NCBI RefSeq assembly: GCF_002807055.1
Contig: NZ_NIXN01000003.1
Coordinates: 248,001 to 312,000, forward strand
Source of the DNA: Confluentibacter citreus
Lineage (GTDB): Bacteria > Bacteroidota > Bacteroidia > Flavobacteriales > Flavobacteriaceae
DNA length: 64,000 nucleotides
Reading direction: 5' to 3'
In this document: one piece after another, positions 53,031 through 61,252 of the stretch
Numbering within the stretch: position 1 is the first letter of the stretch
Layout: each line of letters begins with the position of its first letter
Program-made: the position numbers and the translations under genes
Notes under the pieces: generated by a model
What the model was told of the DNA's origin: nothing
Database searches by the model: none
What the model saw: the letters and a program-made list of their open reading frames with translations, nothing else

Positions 53031-55118
53031 CTAACTTTTTAATATGTTAAGAATTTGTTTACTGAGCTTATCTGCATTTAATTCATAATGTTCTGCCAAT
53101 TCGCTATAAGTTCCGGAATGGATATAGTTTATTTCGCCATTCGCAGTTAGATTGATAGGGTGCATGTTTTTGGTATGAATTGACTCTAAACTTGAAAAAA
53201 GTACTTTTCTGAAATTTGTCCATAAATACCCATTATTCTGTTCAGCAATAAAAACAGGTTTTCCTGAATTATAAAGTTCAATAATGGCATTAGAATCAAT
53301 AGAAGGCATATCGATCACATTAACATTAAACCCGTTACCTAATAAAATATCACTGGCATCCATAGCTTCAAAAACACTTCTGCCGCTCGTAACGATATAG
53401 GCATGAACACTATCTCTTTGAACAACTGAATAGGATTTTCCAAATTCAAATTTAAAATCATCACTATAAATTACTTTAGAAGGCGCTCTTAGAATTCTTA
53501 GGTAAATAATGCCTTTGTTTCCTTCTACAATCCATTTCATCATGCTTAATAATTGTTGCGGACAGGACACATTTATTATTTTAATATGAGCCGCCTCATT
53601 CATTAACAAGGCATCGTCATTACCCATGTGGGTCGCTCCATTAGACTGTGTATCCAAATCTGCCGCAGTCACCACCATGGTATAATCTATGCCATGTCCT
53701 TCAGATAGCCAGCCTTTAGATTCTATAACCTCTAATCGTTCTTGGTGACCAACCGCAATTCTTCTAAGTACTTTCCAATCGAAAAACGGACAAAACGTAC
53801 TCACCCACACATTAGAGCCCAGCACACTCAATGCTTCACCAATCAACATCATGTTTGCTTCTGCAACACCTACATTCAAAGCCCTTCTTTTATCAACATG
53901 ACCTATTCCTGATTGAAGTCCGCTGGTCGATGCCAAATCAGAATCAATTGAAAAAACACGTTCATCCGAAGCAAAAACCTTCATGGCACTTTCAATCACT
54001 TTGTCTGCTGCATACAATTTTCCAAGTTCTAACTTGGGAAGCTTTTCAGTATTATATTCTATTTTTTTATTCCTAATTTCAGCTTTCTTTAATTTAACTT
54101 TAGCTGGTATATTGGATATTTTTTTTAACTCTGACTTGTCCAATTTAAGTTCGAAACCCATTTGTTGTGCGTGTTGACTTAAAACATCGGTAACTTCAGA
54201 AAAATGTGCTTCTTTTAAGATCTTATTAAAAAAGTCACAAAATGCTTTTTCCTTTTGTAATCTAGTATTCTTATGGCAAGTTTCTTCTTGATCAAGTAAT
54301 TCAGCGCCTAAGGTTGATTTGTGATTATTCATTAGGTTTGAAAATCCGCCATGTCCTTTGGTGGATTTACAAATAATAGCTGTTGGTCTGCCATCTCTTG
54401 GTTGATATTTAAACGTATGCAATGCTTCATAAACTGTATGGTATTGTGTAGCATCAACTTCTAAAACCCTCCAACCAAAACTTTCAAAATTGGCTCCTAA
54501 ATTATGGTAAGGAAAATGCAAGCTAGAAACGATGTCCAATTGGCCACCATTATTATCTACCATAACACATAAATTCTCCAAGCGTTTGGCTCCTGCATAC
54601 ATAACAGCTTCCCAAATAGGACCTTCTTGCAATTCGCCATCACCCGTTAACGCATACACATCAAAATTGTTGGTTTGCTGACCAGCAATTGCAAAACCTT
54701 GTGCCACACCCATCCCTTGTCCCATAGGCCCTGTAGCCACATGAACACCCGGAAGCAAAGGCCCTGGATGCCCATTGAGTACACTTGAAATGGATCTGGA
54801 GTTTTTTAGCACGCTCATATCAAAATAACCCAAATCAGCATAAATGGAAGCCAACGTGGCCACGGCATGCCCCTTACTTAATACAAATTGATCTTGATTA
54901 ATAGCCGTTGGGTTTTCAATATTCACATCTATGATGCCCCCATAAAAAAGACTTACCATAGGAATAGTAGCCGAAAAAGCGCCCCCTATGTGAATGCCAT
55001 TATCAATGGCATGTCTACATTGGTAAAGACTTAACAATTTGATTTCTGCATCCTTTATTTCAAGCAATTGGGTAATGCCTTTATGGATTAGGTTTTGTTT
55101 ATTTTCTAAATAAATCAC
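53031..55118 (-). CDS. Transketolase (single chain)
   Basis: 695 residues. The N-terminal TPP domain has HIGGAFSATIPMVSLFYGG near 42 and the GDG motif GDGELQEGPIWEAVMY near 158, with VDNNG after it. The Pyr domain starts near 375 (LGKLYAADKVIESAMKVFAS) with NVGVAEANMMLIGEAL near 425, which supplies the catalytic Glu. A C-terminal domain is from about 565. A linker of about 80 residues (about 290-370, KKAEIRNKKIEYNTE) is rich in Lys, as if two halves (TktA/TktB-like) were joined. It transfers two-carbon ketol units. No kinase is in this operon, so its sugar phosphate must come from elsewhere, or the substrate is unusual. Confidence 0.88.
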   Translation of the reverse strand: MIYLENKQNLIHKGITQLLEIKDAEIKLLSLYQCRHAIDNGIHIGGAFSATIPMVSLFYGGIIDVNIENPTAINQDQFVLSKGHAVATLASIYADLGYFDMSVLKNSRSISSVLNGHPGPLLPGVHVATGPMGQGMGVAQGFAIAGQQTNNFDVYALTGDGELQEGPIWEAVMYAGAKRLENLCVMVDNNGGQLDIVSSLHFPYHNLGANFESFGWRVLEVDATQYHTVYEALHTFKYQPRDGRPTAIICKSTKGHGGFSNLMNNHKSTLGAELLDQEETCHKNTRLQKEKAFCDFFNKILKEAHFSEVTDVLSQHAQQMGFELKLDKSELKKISNIPAKVKLKKAEIRNKKIEYNTEKLPKLELGKLYAADKVIESAMKVFASDERVFSIDSDLASTSGLQSGIGHVDKRRALNVGVAEANMMLIGEALSVLGSNVWVSTFCPFFDWKVLRRIAVGHQERLEVIESKGWLSEGHGIDYTMVVTAADLDTQSNGATHMGNDDALLMNEAAHIKIINVSCPQQLLSMMKWIVEGNKGIIYLRILRAPSKVIYSDDFKFEFGKSYSVVQRDSVHAYIVTSGRSVFEAMDASDILLGNGFNVNVIDMPSIDSNAIIELYNSGKPVFIAEQNNGYLWTNFRKVLFSSLESIHTKNMHPINLTANGEINYIHSGTYSELAEHYELNADKLSKQILNILKS

Positions 55119-55173
55119 TGGCCTTAATTTTTAATGGAATTATTAATATTTACTGATTTAAGTCTTACAAATT

Positions 55174-55929
55174 TTACATTATAGACCACCCACCATCAAC
55201 AAAATAGGTAGCTCCAGTAACAAAGGACGCTTCATCTGATGCTAAAAAATACATCACATTGGCAACTTCTTCAGAGGTTCCCATTCTATTTAACACGCTC
55301 TTTGAATTTAAGAAGTTTTCTGTTTCTTCTGGATTTGGTGAGTCGTTTATGGACCCTCTTAATAAAGGTGTATCAATAGCACCAGGTGCTACGCAATTAA
55401 CCCTAATATTATTTTGAGCCAAATCAAAAGCCATACTTCTGGTTAATGTATCGATTGCCCCTTTTGAAGACGAATAAGCAGCGCGTTCACCAACGGTTCT
55501 ATACCCCAAAATGGAACCTGTATTTACAATAGCCCCTTTGCCTTGTTCAATCATCATTGGTGCAAAAGCATTGGTCATATAGTAAATTCCTTTTAGATTG
55601 ATATTATATAATTTTACCCAATCTTCTTCGCTACATTGTAAAATGCTACCCCTTACTTCTAGACCAGCATTGTTGATTAAAACATCAGCCCTTCCGAATC
55701 GCTCTTTAGTCAATTTTGCAGCAGCTTTTATTTGTTCATTATTTGAAATATCACATAGGCAAAAAATAGCATCTTGGCCCATGCTTTTAATCTTTGCTTC
55801 TGCCCTTTCTCCTTTTTCTTTATCTATATCTATGATGACGATATTATAACCGTTTTTCGCGAACTTTTCTGCAGCAGCAAGGCCTAAGCCAGAAGCGCCA
55901 CCACTTACAATCATTACTTTGTTACTCAT
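55174..55929 (-). CDS. Short-chain dehydrogenase/reductase
   Basis: 251 residues, classical SDR. Cofactor motif SGGASGLGLA near 9-18, an Asp after strand 2 (IIDID) that favours NAD(H), NNAG near 87, catalytic Ser in NTGSILGYRT and Y-x3-K in YSSSKGA near 156. The C-terminal FVTGATYFVDGGWS is typical of sugar or polyol dehydrogenases. It lies between the Zn-alcohol dehydrogenase and transketolase genes in the module D operon. Possible role: oxidising a sugar, or reducing a keto intermediate, in the cytoplasm. Confidence 0.88.
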   Translation of the reverse strand: MSNKVMIVSGGASGLGLAAAEKFAKNGYNIVIIDIDKEKGERAEAKIKSMGQDAIFCLCDISNNEQIKAAAKLTKERFGRADVLINNAGLEVRGSILQCSEEDWVKLYNINLKGIYYMTNAFAPMMIEQGKGAIVNTGSILGYRTVGERAAYSSSKGAIDTLTRSMAFDLAQNNIRVNCVAPGAIDTPLLRGSINDSPNPEETENFLNSKSVLNRMGTSEEVANVMYFLASDEASFVTGATYFVDGGWSIM

Positions 55930-55961
55930 AATTAGTTTAGTTTAATAGTTTTTTATTCTTA

Positions 55962-57038
55962 TTATAACCCATTTGGTTTTGTTGCCACTTTAATGGCACC
56001 ATCTTCCCTTTTTTCAAAAATGTCCAAGGCCTTGTCAAAATCCTTTAGGGCAAATCGATGGGTCATTAATGGTGTTAAATCGATTCTTTTATTTTGGAGT
56101 AATTCAATGGTCGGTTGCGCCGTATTCGGATTGGCCCTGTTGCCAATAATCTCAACTTCCTCCAAAACAATTCTTTTTAATGGAAGCGAAGGGTCCGAAT
56201 GCGGAATACCAATAACTGATACAACACCACCCTTAGATACAGCTAAACAAGCCTGGGTAATTGATTTGGACGTTCCTGCACATTCCAAAACAGCGGGAAC
56301 ACCTCTTCCATTGGTTAAATCCTTTATTTTTTCTACAACATCTTCTAACCTATAATCGATGGGTATAGCTCCAAGTTCTTGAGCTTTTACAAGTCTTTCT
56401 CCACTTCCTGCAGCAAATATTCTCCCTGCTCCCATAGCTTTAGCGCATAAAATGGCCATTAAACCTTGTGGGCCTGTTCCTAAAATGAGAATATCGTCAC
56501 CCGGCTGCATTCTGGATCTTTTTACGGTATATAAAGCGATGCTTAATGGATCGACACATGCAGCATATTCAAGAGACATATCATCAGGAATTTTGAAAAT
56601 ACTTTTTACTGAAGAACGCATGTATTGCGCATAGGCACCAGGTGTATAATGTCCATACTGTCTGTGCCCTTTGTCTTCATTCCCATAATTTAAACAGATG
56701 TTATATCTTCCCTTTAAACACATTTCACAATAGCCACAGCCACAATGGGAAATGCCACAAACTCTATCACCTTCATTCCAACCTAATTGTGAAGCTCTTT
56801 TTCCTGTTTGCACAATAGTTCCAGACCATTCGTGTCCGGGGATAAAAGGATAACCAGTTGGCCAAAACTTAGGGAAATCGCCATTAATAATATGTGGGTC
56901 TGTGCCACAAATAAACGTCGTGTCCACTTTACAAATAACCTCATCTGCATCGGGAATGGGGACGGGTACCGTTTCTATTGAAAACTCCCTGACTCCTTTT
57001 AAAACAAGAGCATCCATTTCTTTTGGTAATTGCATCAT
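55962..57038 (-). CDS. Zinc-dependent medium-chain alcohol dehydrogenase
   Basis: 358 residues. Catalytic zinc ligands Cys (FICGTDPH near 43), His/Glu (PGHEWSG near 68) and a later Glu. The four-Cys structural zinc loop is present (CGCGYCEMCLKGRYNIC near 98-114). Rossmann motif ILGTGPQGLMAI near 180. It belongs to the threonine/sorbitol/idonate dehydrogenase group. It presumably oxidises a polyol or sugar with NAD. Its spacing of about 23 bases from the lactonase gene upstream suggests the two act together (lactone formation, then opening). Confidence 0.88.
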   Translation of the reverse strand: MMQLPKEMDALVLKGVREFSIETVPVPIPDADEVICKVDTTFICGTDPHIINGDFPKFWPTGYPFIPGHEWSGTIVQTGKRASQLGWNEGDRVCGISHCGCGYCEMCLKGRYNICLNYGNEDKGHRQYGHYTPGAYAQYMRSSVKSIFKIPDDMSLEYAACVDPLSIALYTVKRSRMQPGDDILILGTGPQGLMAILCAKAMGAGRIFAAGSGERLVKAQELGAIPIDYRLEDVVEKIKDLTNGRGVPAVLECAGTSKSITQACLAVSKGGVVSVIGIPHSDPSLPLKRIVLEEVEIIGNRANPNTAQPTIELLQNKRIDLTPLMTHRFALKDFDKALDIFEKREDGAIKVATKPNGL

Positions 57039-57061
57039 TCTTTTCTTTTATTATTTAATAA

Positions 57062-58090
57062 TTATTTCCAATGAACCATGGGTAAACCAGGTACTGGAGA
57101 TTTAAAATATGGAATATTTTTTCCTTTAAGTGAACCGATGTAAACCGTTCGTAAATCGGGGCCACCAAAGGTAACACTAGCCATCCATGGAGCAATGCCT
57201 TGACCCGTAGCAAAAAGAACATCTTCAGTCACATTGTTGTTATAAAATGCCTTTTCAAGAGCTTCTACCTTTGCTGGATCACCTTCATCTAAAAGGGTTT
57301 TCATATCGCCTTCTGGAGTTAAAACAAATAATTTATCTGAATAGACAGTGGTTCCCCAAAGATTTCCAAAAGCATCAAAAGCAATCCCATCGGGCCAAGC
57401 ACCTTTTCCTAATTTGGTAGGGCCAAAAATCTCTCTATCTACCAAATCGCCGTTTTCAGTCAACCGCATTCTTGTAATACAGCCGCCAGTTGTTTCTACA
57501 ATATATAAAAATTCTTCATTTTTATCGAACCGTATTTCATTGGTAAATCCAAATCCATCCGCCATAATTCTAAAAGCACCATTTTCATATCTGGCGACAT
57601 AACCATCTTTCAGATCGTGTTTTAAGGCGTGCATCCAATTTTTGGTTTTGGTAGAAATGGTTATCCAAATTCTGTTTTTGGAATCCCTTAAAACAAAATT
57701 CACCTTGCCTATTTCTTCCCCTTCTATTTTGTCGGCCAATACAATGGTATGTCCCGTTCGCGTCATACGTTCCAAACGATCCGTGCCAAAATTCGAAATT
57801 AATATATCTCCGTTATCGGCAAAAGCCAAACCATTGGGCAAGGTTCCTTCTAAATATCGTGTAGCTTCGCTTTTAGCTGCTCCAAAAAAATCGGAGCCTG
57901 TTTGCGTTATTAATTGTTGTGAGCCATCTGGTGATATTTTCATAACACCACCTCTCGCATCGGCGGACCAAAGTGAGCCGTCAGGTTCTGCCAAAATACA
58001 CTCGGGTCTTTGTAAATCTTTCCCTATCGTTTTTATATCTGAATGGTTTAATTCAAAATTAAGTAAAGGATTATCTTTATAATTAGTCAT
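57062..58090 (-). CDS. Cytoplasmic SMP-30/gluconolactonase-like protein
   Basis: 342 residues and, unlike the two homologs in module B, no signal peptide. SMP-30 metal and catalytic motifs: RPECILAEPDGSLWSADARGG near 28 (metal Glu), LPNGLAFADNGDILISNFG near 82, GFTNEIRFDKNEEFLYIVE near 175 (metal Asn) and WPDGIAFDAFGNLWGTTV near 232 (catalytic Asp). It should open a sugar lactone made in the cytoplasm by the neighbouring Zn-alcohol dehydrogenase or SDR. It is in the middle of the module D operon. Confidence 0.85.
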   Translation of the reverse strand: MTNYKDNPLLNFELNHSDIKTIGKDLQRPECILAEPDGSLWSADARGGVMKISPDGSQQLITQTGSDFFGAAKSEATRYLEGTLPNGLAFADNGDILISNFGTDRLERMTRTGHTIVLADKIEGEEIGKVNFVLRDSKNRIWITISTKTKNWMHALKHDLKDGYVARYENGAFRIMADGFGFTNEIRFDKNEEFLYIVETTGGCITRMRLTENGDLVDREIFGPTKLGKGAWPDGIAFDAFGNLWGTTVYSDKLFVLTPEGDMKTLLDEGDPAKVEALEKAFYNNNVTEDVLFATGQGIAPWMASVTFGGPDLRTVYIGSLKGKNIPYFKSPVPGLPMVHWK

Positions 58091-58113
58091 AGCTTAATAT
58101 TATATTCCCTAAT

Positions 58114-59589
58114 TTAAAATTTTCTTGACCATTCTTTTGGCCACCTTTCTATAACCACTTTCGTTTGGGTAAAAAATTCTATGGCATGACGACCTTGTCC
58201 ATGTAAATCTCCAAAGAAACTTTCATTCCATCCACTAAAAGGAAATTGAGCCATGGGTGCAGCAACACCAATATTGATACCAATATTACCAGCATTGGCT
58301 TGGTTTCTAAACTTTCTGGCGTTGGCTCCGCTACTCGTAAATAAACAAGCCATATTGCCGTAACGGCCACTATTTATAAACTCAAGTGCATCGTCAACCG
58401 ATTTTAGCTCAATCAAACTCATCACCGGTCCAAAAATCTCAGTTCTTATCACTTCACCATTTAAAGGTAAGTTTTGTAATATAGTGGGTTTTAAAAAATT
58501 ACCATTTTCAAAGCCATTGATTTTTGCGTTTCTACCATCCAATAATAGATTTGCACCTTCTTTAACACCTTTGTCTATTAAATGTGAGATTCTATTCCGA
58601 CTATCCTTTGTAATTACAGGGCCCATTTCTACACTTTCATCAAGGCCATATCCTGTTGTTCGGGCTTTAGCCGTTTCGTAGAGTGCCTCCTTAATTTTAC
58701 CGTTATTATCACCAACCGTTATGATATTTGAAGCCGCCAAACAGCGCTGACCAGCACAACCATAAACACTATCGATAATTATTTTTACCGACATATCTAA
58801 ATCGGCATCAGGTAATATAACCACGGGATTTTTGGCACCTCCTTGCGCTTGAACCCTTTTGCCATTAGCAGCGCCTTTGGAATAAACATATTTGGCAATA
58901 TTTGTAGAACCAACAAAGCTTATAGCTTTTACTTCCTTATTCTCTAATAATTCATCAACCGATTCTTTACCTCCGTGAACTAAGTTCACAACACCTTTTG
59001 GTAAGTCGATTTGATCCAACAGTTCAAAAACCTTCATCATGGTTAATGGCACTTTTTCTGAAGGCTTTAAAATAAATGTATTACCACAAGCAATGGCATA
59101 GGGTAAAAACCAAAATGGAATCATTCCCGGAAAGTTGAAAGGTGCAATGCAGGCACAGACTCCTAATGGTTGACGAATCATAAACTCATCAATACCAGAA
59201 GCTATATTCTCTGAAAATTCACTTTGCATTAAAATGGGCGTTCCACAAGCAACCTCCACATTTTCTATAGCTCTCTGGATTTCACCTCTTGATTCATTCA
59301 ACGTTTTTCCACATTCCTTAGTGATTATTCTAGCAATGTCTTCCGCGTGTTCTTCTAATAAGGTCTTTAATTTATAAAGTGGCTGAACCCTTTTCATGAC
59401 AGGTACTTCCCGCCATTCCTGATAGGCTTTTGAAGCTATTTTTACCGCTTCTTGAACATCGGAAATGGTATTTTCGCCATAAGGAACTTTTGCTAATATT
59501 TCTTGTGAAGCGGGGTCAACGACTTCAATTGATTTTTTTTCTTTACTACTAACCCACGATCCTCCAATGTAATTTTTTAATATATCCAT
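58114..59589 (-). CDS. Aldehyde dehydrogenase, methylmalonate-semialdehyde-dehydrogenase-like
   Basis: 491 residues. Catalytic Cys in YGCAGQRCLAASN near 283, which is the G-x-A-G-Q-R-C pattern of the MMSDH subfamily. The general base is replaced by VQAQGGAKN near 255, where most ALDHs have an E-L-G-G-K motif, again as in MMSDH. FNFPGMIPFWFLPYAIACGN near 150 is also MMSDH-like. Such enzymes can act on methylmalonate, malonate or related semialdehydes with CoA. In this operon it could oxidise a sugar-derived aldehyde or semialdehyde. A 13-bp perfect stem-loop lies directly upstream. Confidence 0.87.
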   Translation of the reverse strand: MDILKNYIGGSWVSSKEKKSIEVVDPASQEILAKVPYGENTISDVQEAVKIASKAYQEWREVPVMKRVQPLYKLKTLLEEHAEDIARIITKECGKTLNESRGEIQRAIENVEVACGTPILMQSEFSENIASGIDEFMIRQPLGVCACIAPFNFPGMIPFWFLPYAIACGNTFILKPSEKVPLTMMKVFELLDQIDLPKGVVNLVHGGKESVDELLENKEVKAISFVGSTNIAKYVYSKGAANGKRVQAQGGAKNPVVILPDADLDMSVKIIIDSVYGCAGQRCLAASNIITVGDNNGKIKEALYETAKARTTGYGLDESVEMGPVITKDSRNRISHLIDKGVKEGANLLLDGRNAKINGFENGNFLKPTILQNLPLNGEVIRTEIFGPVMSLIELKSVDDALEFINSGRYGNMACLFTSSGANARKFRNQANAGNIGINIGVAAPMAQFPFSGWNESFFGDLHGQGRHAIEFFTQTKVVIERWPKEWSRKF

Positions 59590-59604
59590 AAAATAATAAT
59601 TAAC

Positions 59605-59635
59605 AAGGTTTCTAAATCTTTAATTTAGAAACCTT
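59605..59635 (-). promoter_or_regulatory. Perfect 13-bp stem-loop in the module D operon
   Basis: AAGGTTTCTAAAT pairs exactly with ATTTAGAAACCTT (5-base loop) between the TIM-barrel gene and the aldehyde dehydrogenase gene, both minus strand. No clean T run follows on the minus strand, so a processing/stability element or weak attenuator is more likely than a full terminator. Confidence 0.6.
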
Positions 59636-59694
59636 TAAATTTTTCTTATTAACTTGAAACCAACAACAAACTGAAATTCAATCACTTATTAATT

Positions 59695-60636
59695 TCAACT
59701 AAATTTGTAACCTAATTTTTTCAGGTAATCTCTTGAGATTTCAGCAGCCTCAAAGGTGGTATGTATTGGTTTGACTCGCCTATCATAATCTAACTCGAAC
59801 ATAATAGCACCAGCCATACTTGGTCTTTCCTTTTCTAACTGCTTTAATATTTTCTTTATATTAACCTCGCCCTCACCCAACGGGGCATATCCTAAATAGC
59901 CATTATCTCCACCTTCATAATCTTTAAGATGCACATGTTCTATTAGCGACATAAAATCGTTACATATTTTAACGGGATCTGCACCACCTTTTTGGAGCTG
60001 ACCAACATCTGGGCCAAACTTCATATATTCCGTGTTTACATTTTCCATGATAAAATACACTTCCTCTTCGGTCTCAATAGGCGTACCTGTATGGGGATGA
60101 AGCGCACAAACTAAACCAAGGTCGGTCACTGCTTTCGCATAGTCGTTCATGGATTCCACCATATATTTTTTATGCACTTTGTAATCATAGTCCTTTCTAT
60201 TGATGCTAGAAGGACAATATTCCACAACTTTCCCTCCTGCTCTTTTTAGCAGTTTAGACCATTTTATTAGCTTCTCAAGCTCTTCCTTTTTTTTGGATGG
60301 ATCTAAAACATCGGTCATACAAAAAGCGGATGTTATTGGCATACCAACTTTATCAATAAGGGCTTCCAATCCCCCACGTTTTTCGTCATAATCCTGAATG
60401 ACATTACCGAAGGTTTCGAAAGAATGATATCCTAACTTGGATAAATCGGCCAAAGCGGGTTCTAAATTCTCTGTACCATAGCCCCACAAAATAAAGGTTG
60501 CTCCAATATCAAATTTCTTTTTAAAATCCTCAGAAAGCCCCATACTGGTCAAAGTAGGTAGAGCCAATAATGACAAACCCCCTAAACTTGTTTTTTTAAC
60601 AAAATCTCTTCTGGAAAATTCAAACTCTTTACTCAT
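59695..60636 (-). CDS. Tat-exported TIM-barrel sugar isomerase/epimerase-like protein
   Basis: 313 residues. Twin-arginine signal SRRDFVKKTSLGGLSLLAL at residues 8-26. AP-endonuclease-2/xylose-isomerase-like barrel: HSFETFGN near 70 (metal Glu region), CALHPHTGTPIETEE near 176-190, MKFGPDVGQLQKGGADP near 205, IEHVHLKDYEGG near 227 and MFELDYDR near 287 (metal ligands H, D, H, E). Exported members of this group are known near 3-keto-sugar enzymes. It is 12 bases downstream of the YdcZ-like gene. It may isomerise or epimerise a sugar in the periplasm; substrate unknown. Confidence 0.8.
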   Translation of the reverse strand: MSKEFEFSRRDFVKKTSLGGLSLLALPTLTSMGLSEDFKKKFDIGATFILWGYGTENLEPALADLSKLGYHSFETFGNVIQDYDEKRGGLEALIDKVGMPITSAFCMTDVLDPSKKKEELEKLIKWSKLLKRAGGKVVEYCPSSINRKDYDYKVHKKYMVESMNDYAKAVTDLGLVCALHPHTGTPIETEEEVYFIMENVNTEYMKFGPDVGQLQKGGADPVKICNDFMSLIEHVHLKDYEGGDNGYLGYAPLGEGEVNIKKILKQLEKERPSMAGAIMFELDYDRRVKPIHTTFEAAEISRDYLKKLGYKFS

Positions 60637-60648
60637 AATTTATATTTT

Positions 60649-61098
60649 TTATTTAGAAAAAGTAACCAATCCTGCACCACCTATCAGCAGTAATGCTCCT
60701 AAAATTTTTGTGGTTGAAATAGGCTCTACGGGTGCGCCAAGCAATCCGTAATGCGACATGACCATGCCCGCAATCACTTGACCTGCGATCATTATTACAA
60801 ATGCTGGTGCTGCACCTATTTTTGGAATAATCCATGCGATTCCAAACACCAATGCAGCCCCCATGACCCCTGCAAACAGTAACCAAACAGGGACTTCCTT
60901 TAATCTAACAAATACTTCTGGGTCCCAATTGGTAGCACCAATGATTATTGCGGTGATTCCACCAATACACCAAAAAATGGCGTTACCCATTTGTGCGTTG
61001 CTAACAATAGAGCCTACTTGCGAATTCATTGACAGATGCACTGCCAACACGACGCCGATTAATAACATTAATACATAAAGATACATTTTTGGTTTCAT
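60649..61098 (-). CDS. YdcZ-type (DUF606) DMT-superfamily membrane protein
   Basis: 149 residues with five hydrophobic helices. The ends match DMT_YdcZ proteins: VLMLLIGVVLAVHLSMNSQVG at the start, split by the first helix, and GALLLIGGAGLV at the close, with AGQVIAGMVMSHYGLLG near 108. Half-size DMT proteins work as dimers. It may carry a small metabolite in or out; the direction is unknown. It is probably the start of a transcript reaching through the isomerase-like gene and beyond, since about 150 bases with dyads lie upstream. Confidence 0.82.
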   Translation of the reverse strand: MKPKMYLYVLMLLIGVVLAVHLSMNSQVGSIVSNAQMGNAIFWCIGGITAIIIGATNWDPEVFVRLKEVPVWLLFAGVMGAALVFGIAWIIPKIGAAPAFVIMIAGQVIAGMVMSHYGLLGAPVEPISTTKILGALLLIGGAGLVTFSK

Positions 61099-61196
61099 TT
61101 TAAATTAATATTTAGTTTAGTATGGTATTATAAAAACAATATTTTAGGTCATTTCATATAAACAATGTCAGTTTTCTAAATTAATAATTATTGTTG

Positions 61197-61252
61197 ATAC
61201 ATGCTAATCATGTATTTGAAACAACTAATAGCATCAAAATCATGATACTATT
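61197..61252. promoter_or_regulatory. Dyads upstream of the YdcZ-like gene, candidate operator
   Basis: ATACATG-CTAAT-CATGTAT (61197-61215) and the split pair ATAGCAT (61228-61234) / ATACTATT (61245-61252) separated by 10 bases. The second pair uses the same half-sites as the tandem dyads at 47477. Confidence 0.4.

Noticed and set aside
53031-60636. Assignment to a D-apiose or sulfoquinovose (sulfo-transketolase) pathway
   Set aside because: Transketolase plus isomerase and lactonase fit superficially, but no kinase, sulfo-sugar enzyme or apionate-specific gene is recognisable.
60653-60886. 77-codon minus-strand frame inside the YdcZ-type gene
   Set aside because: Out-of-frame shadow of a clear membrane protein; no membrane or domain pattern of its own.
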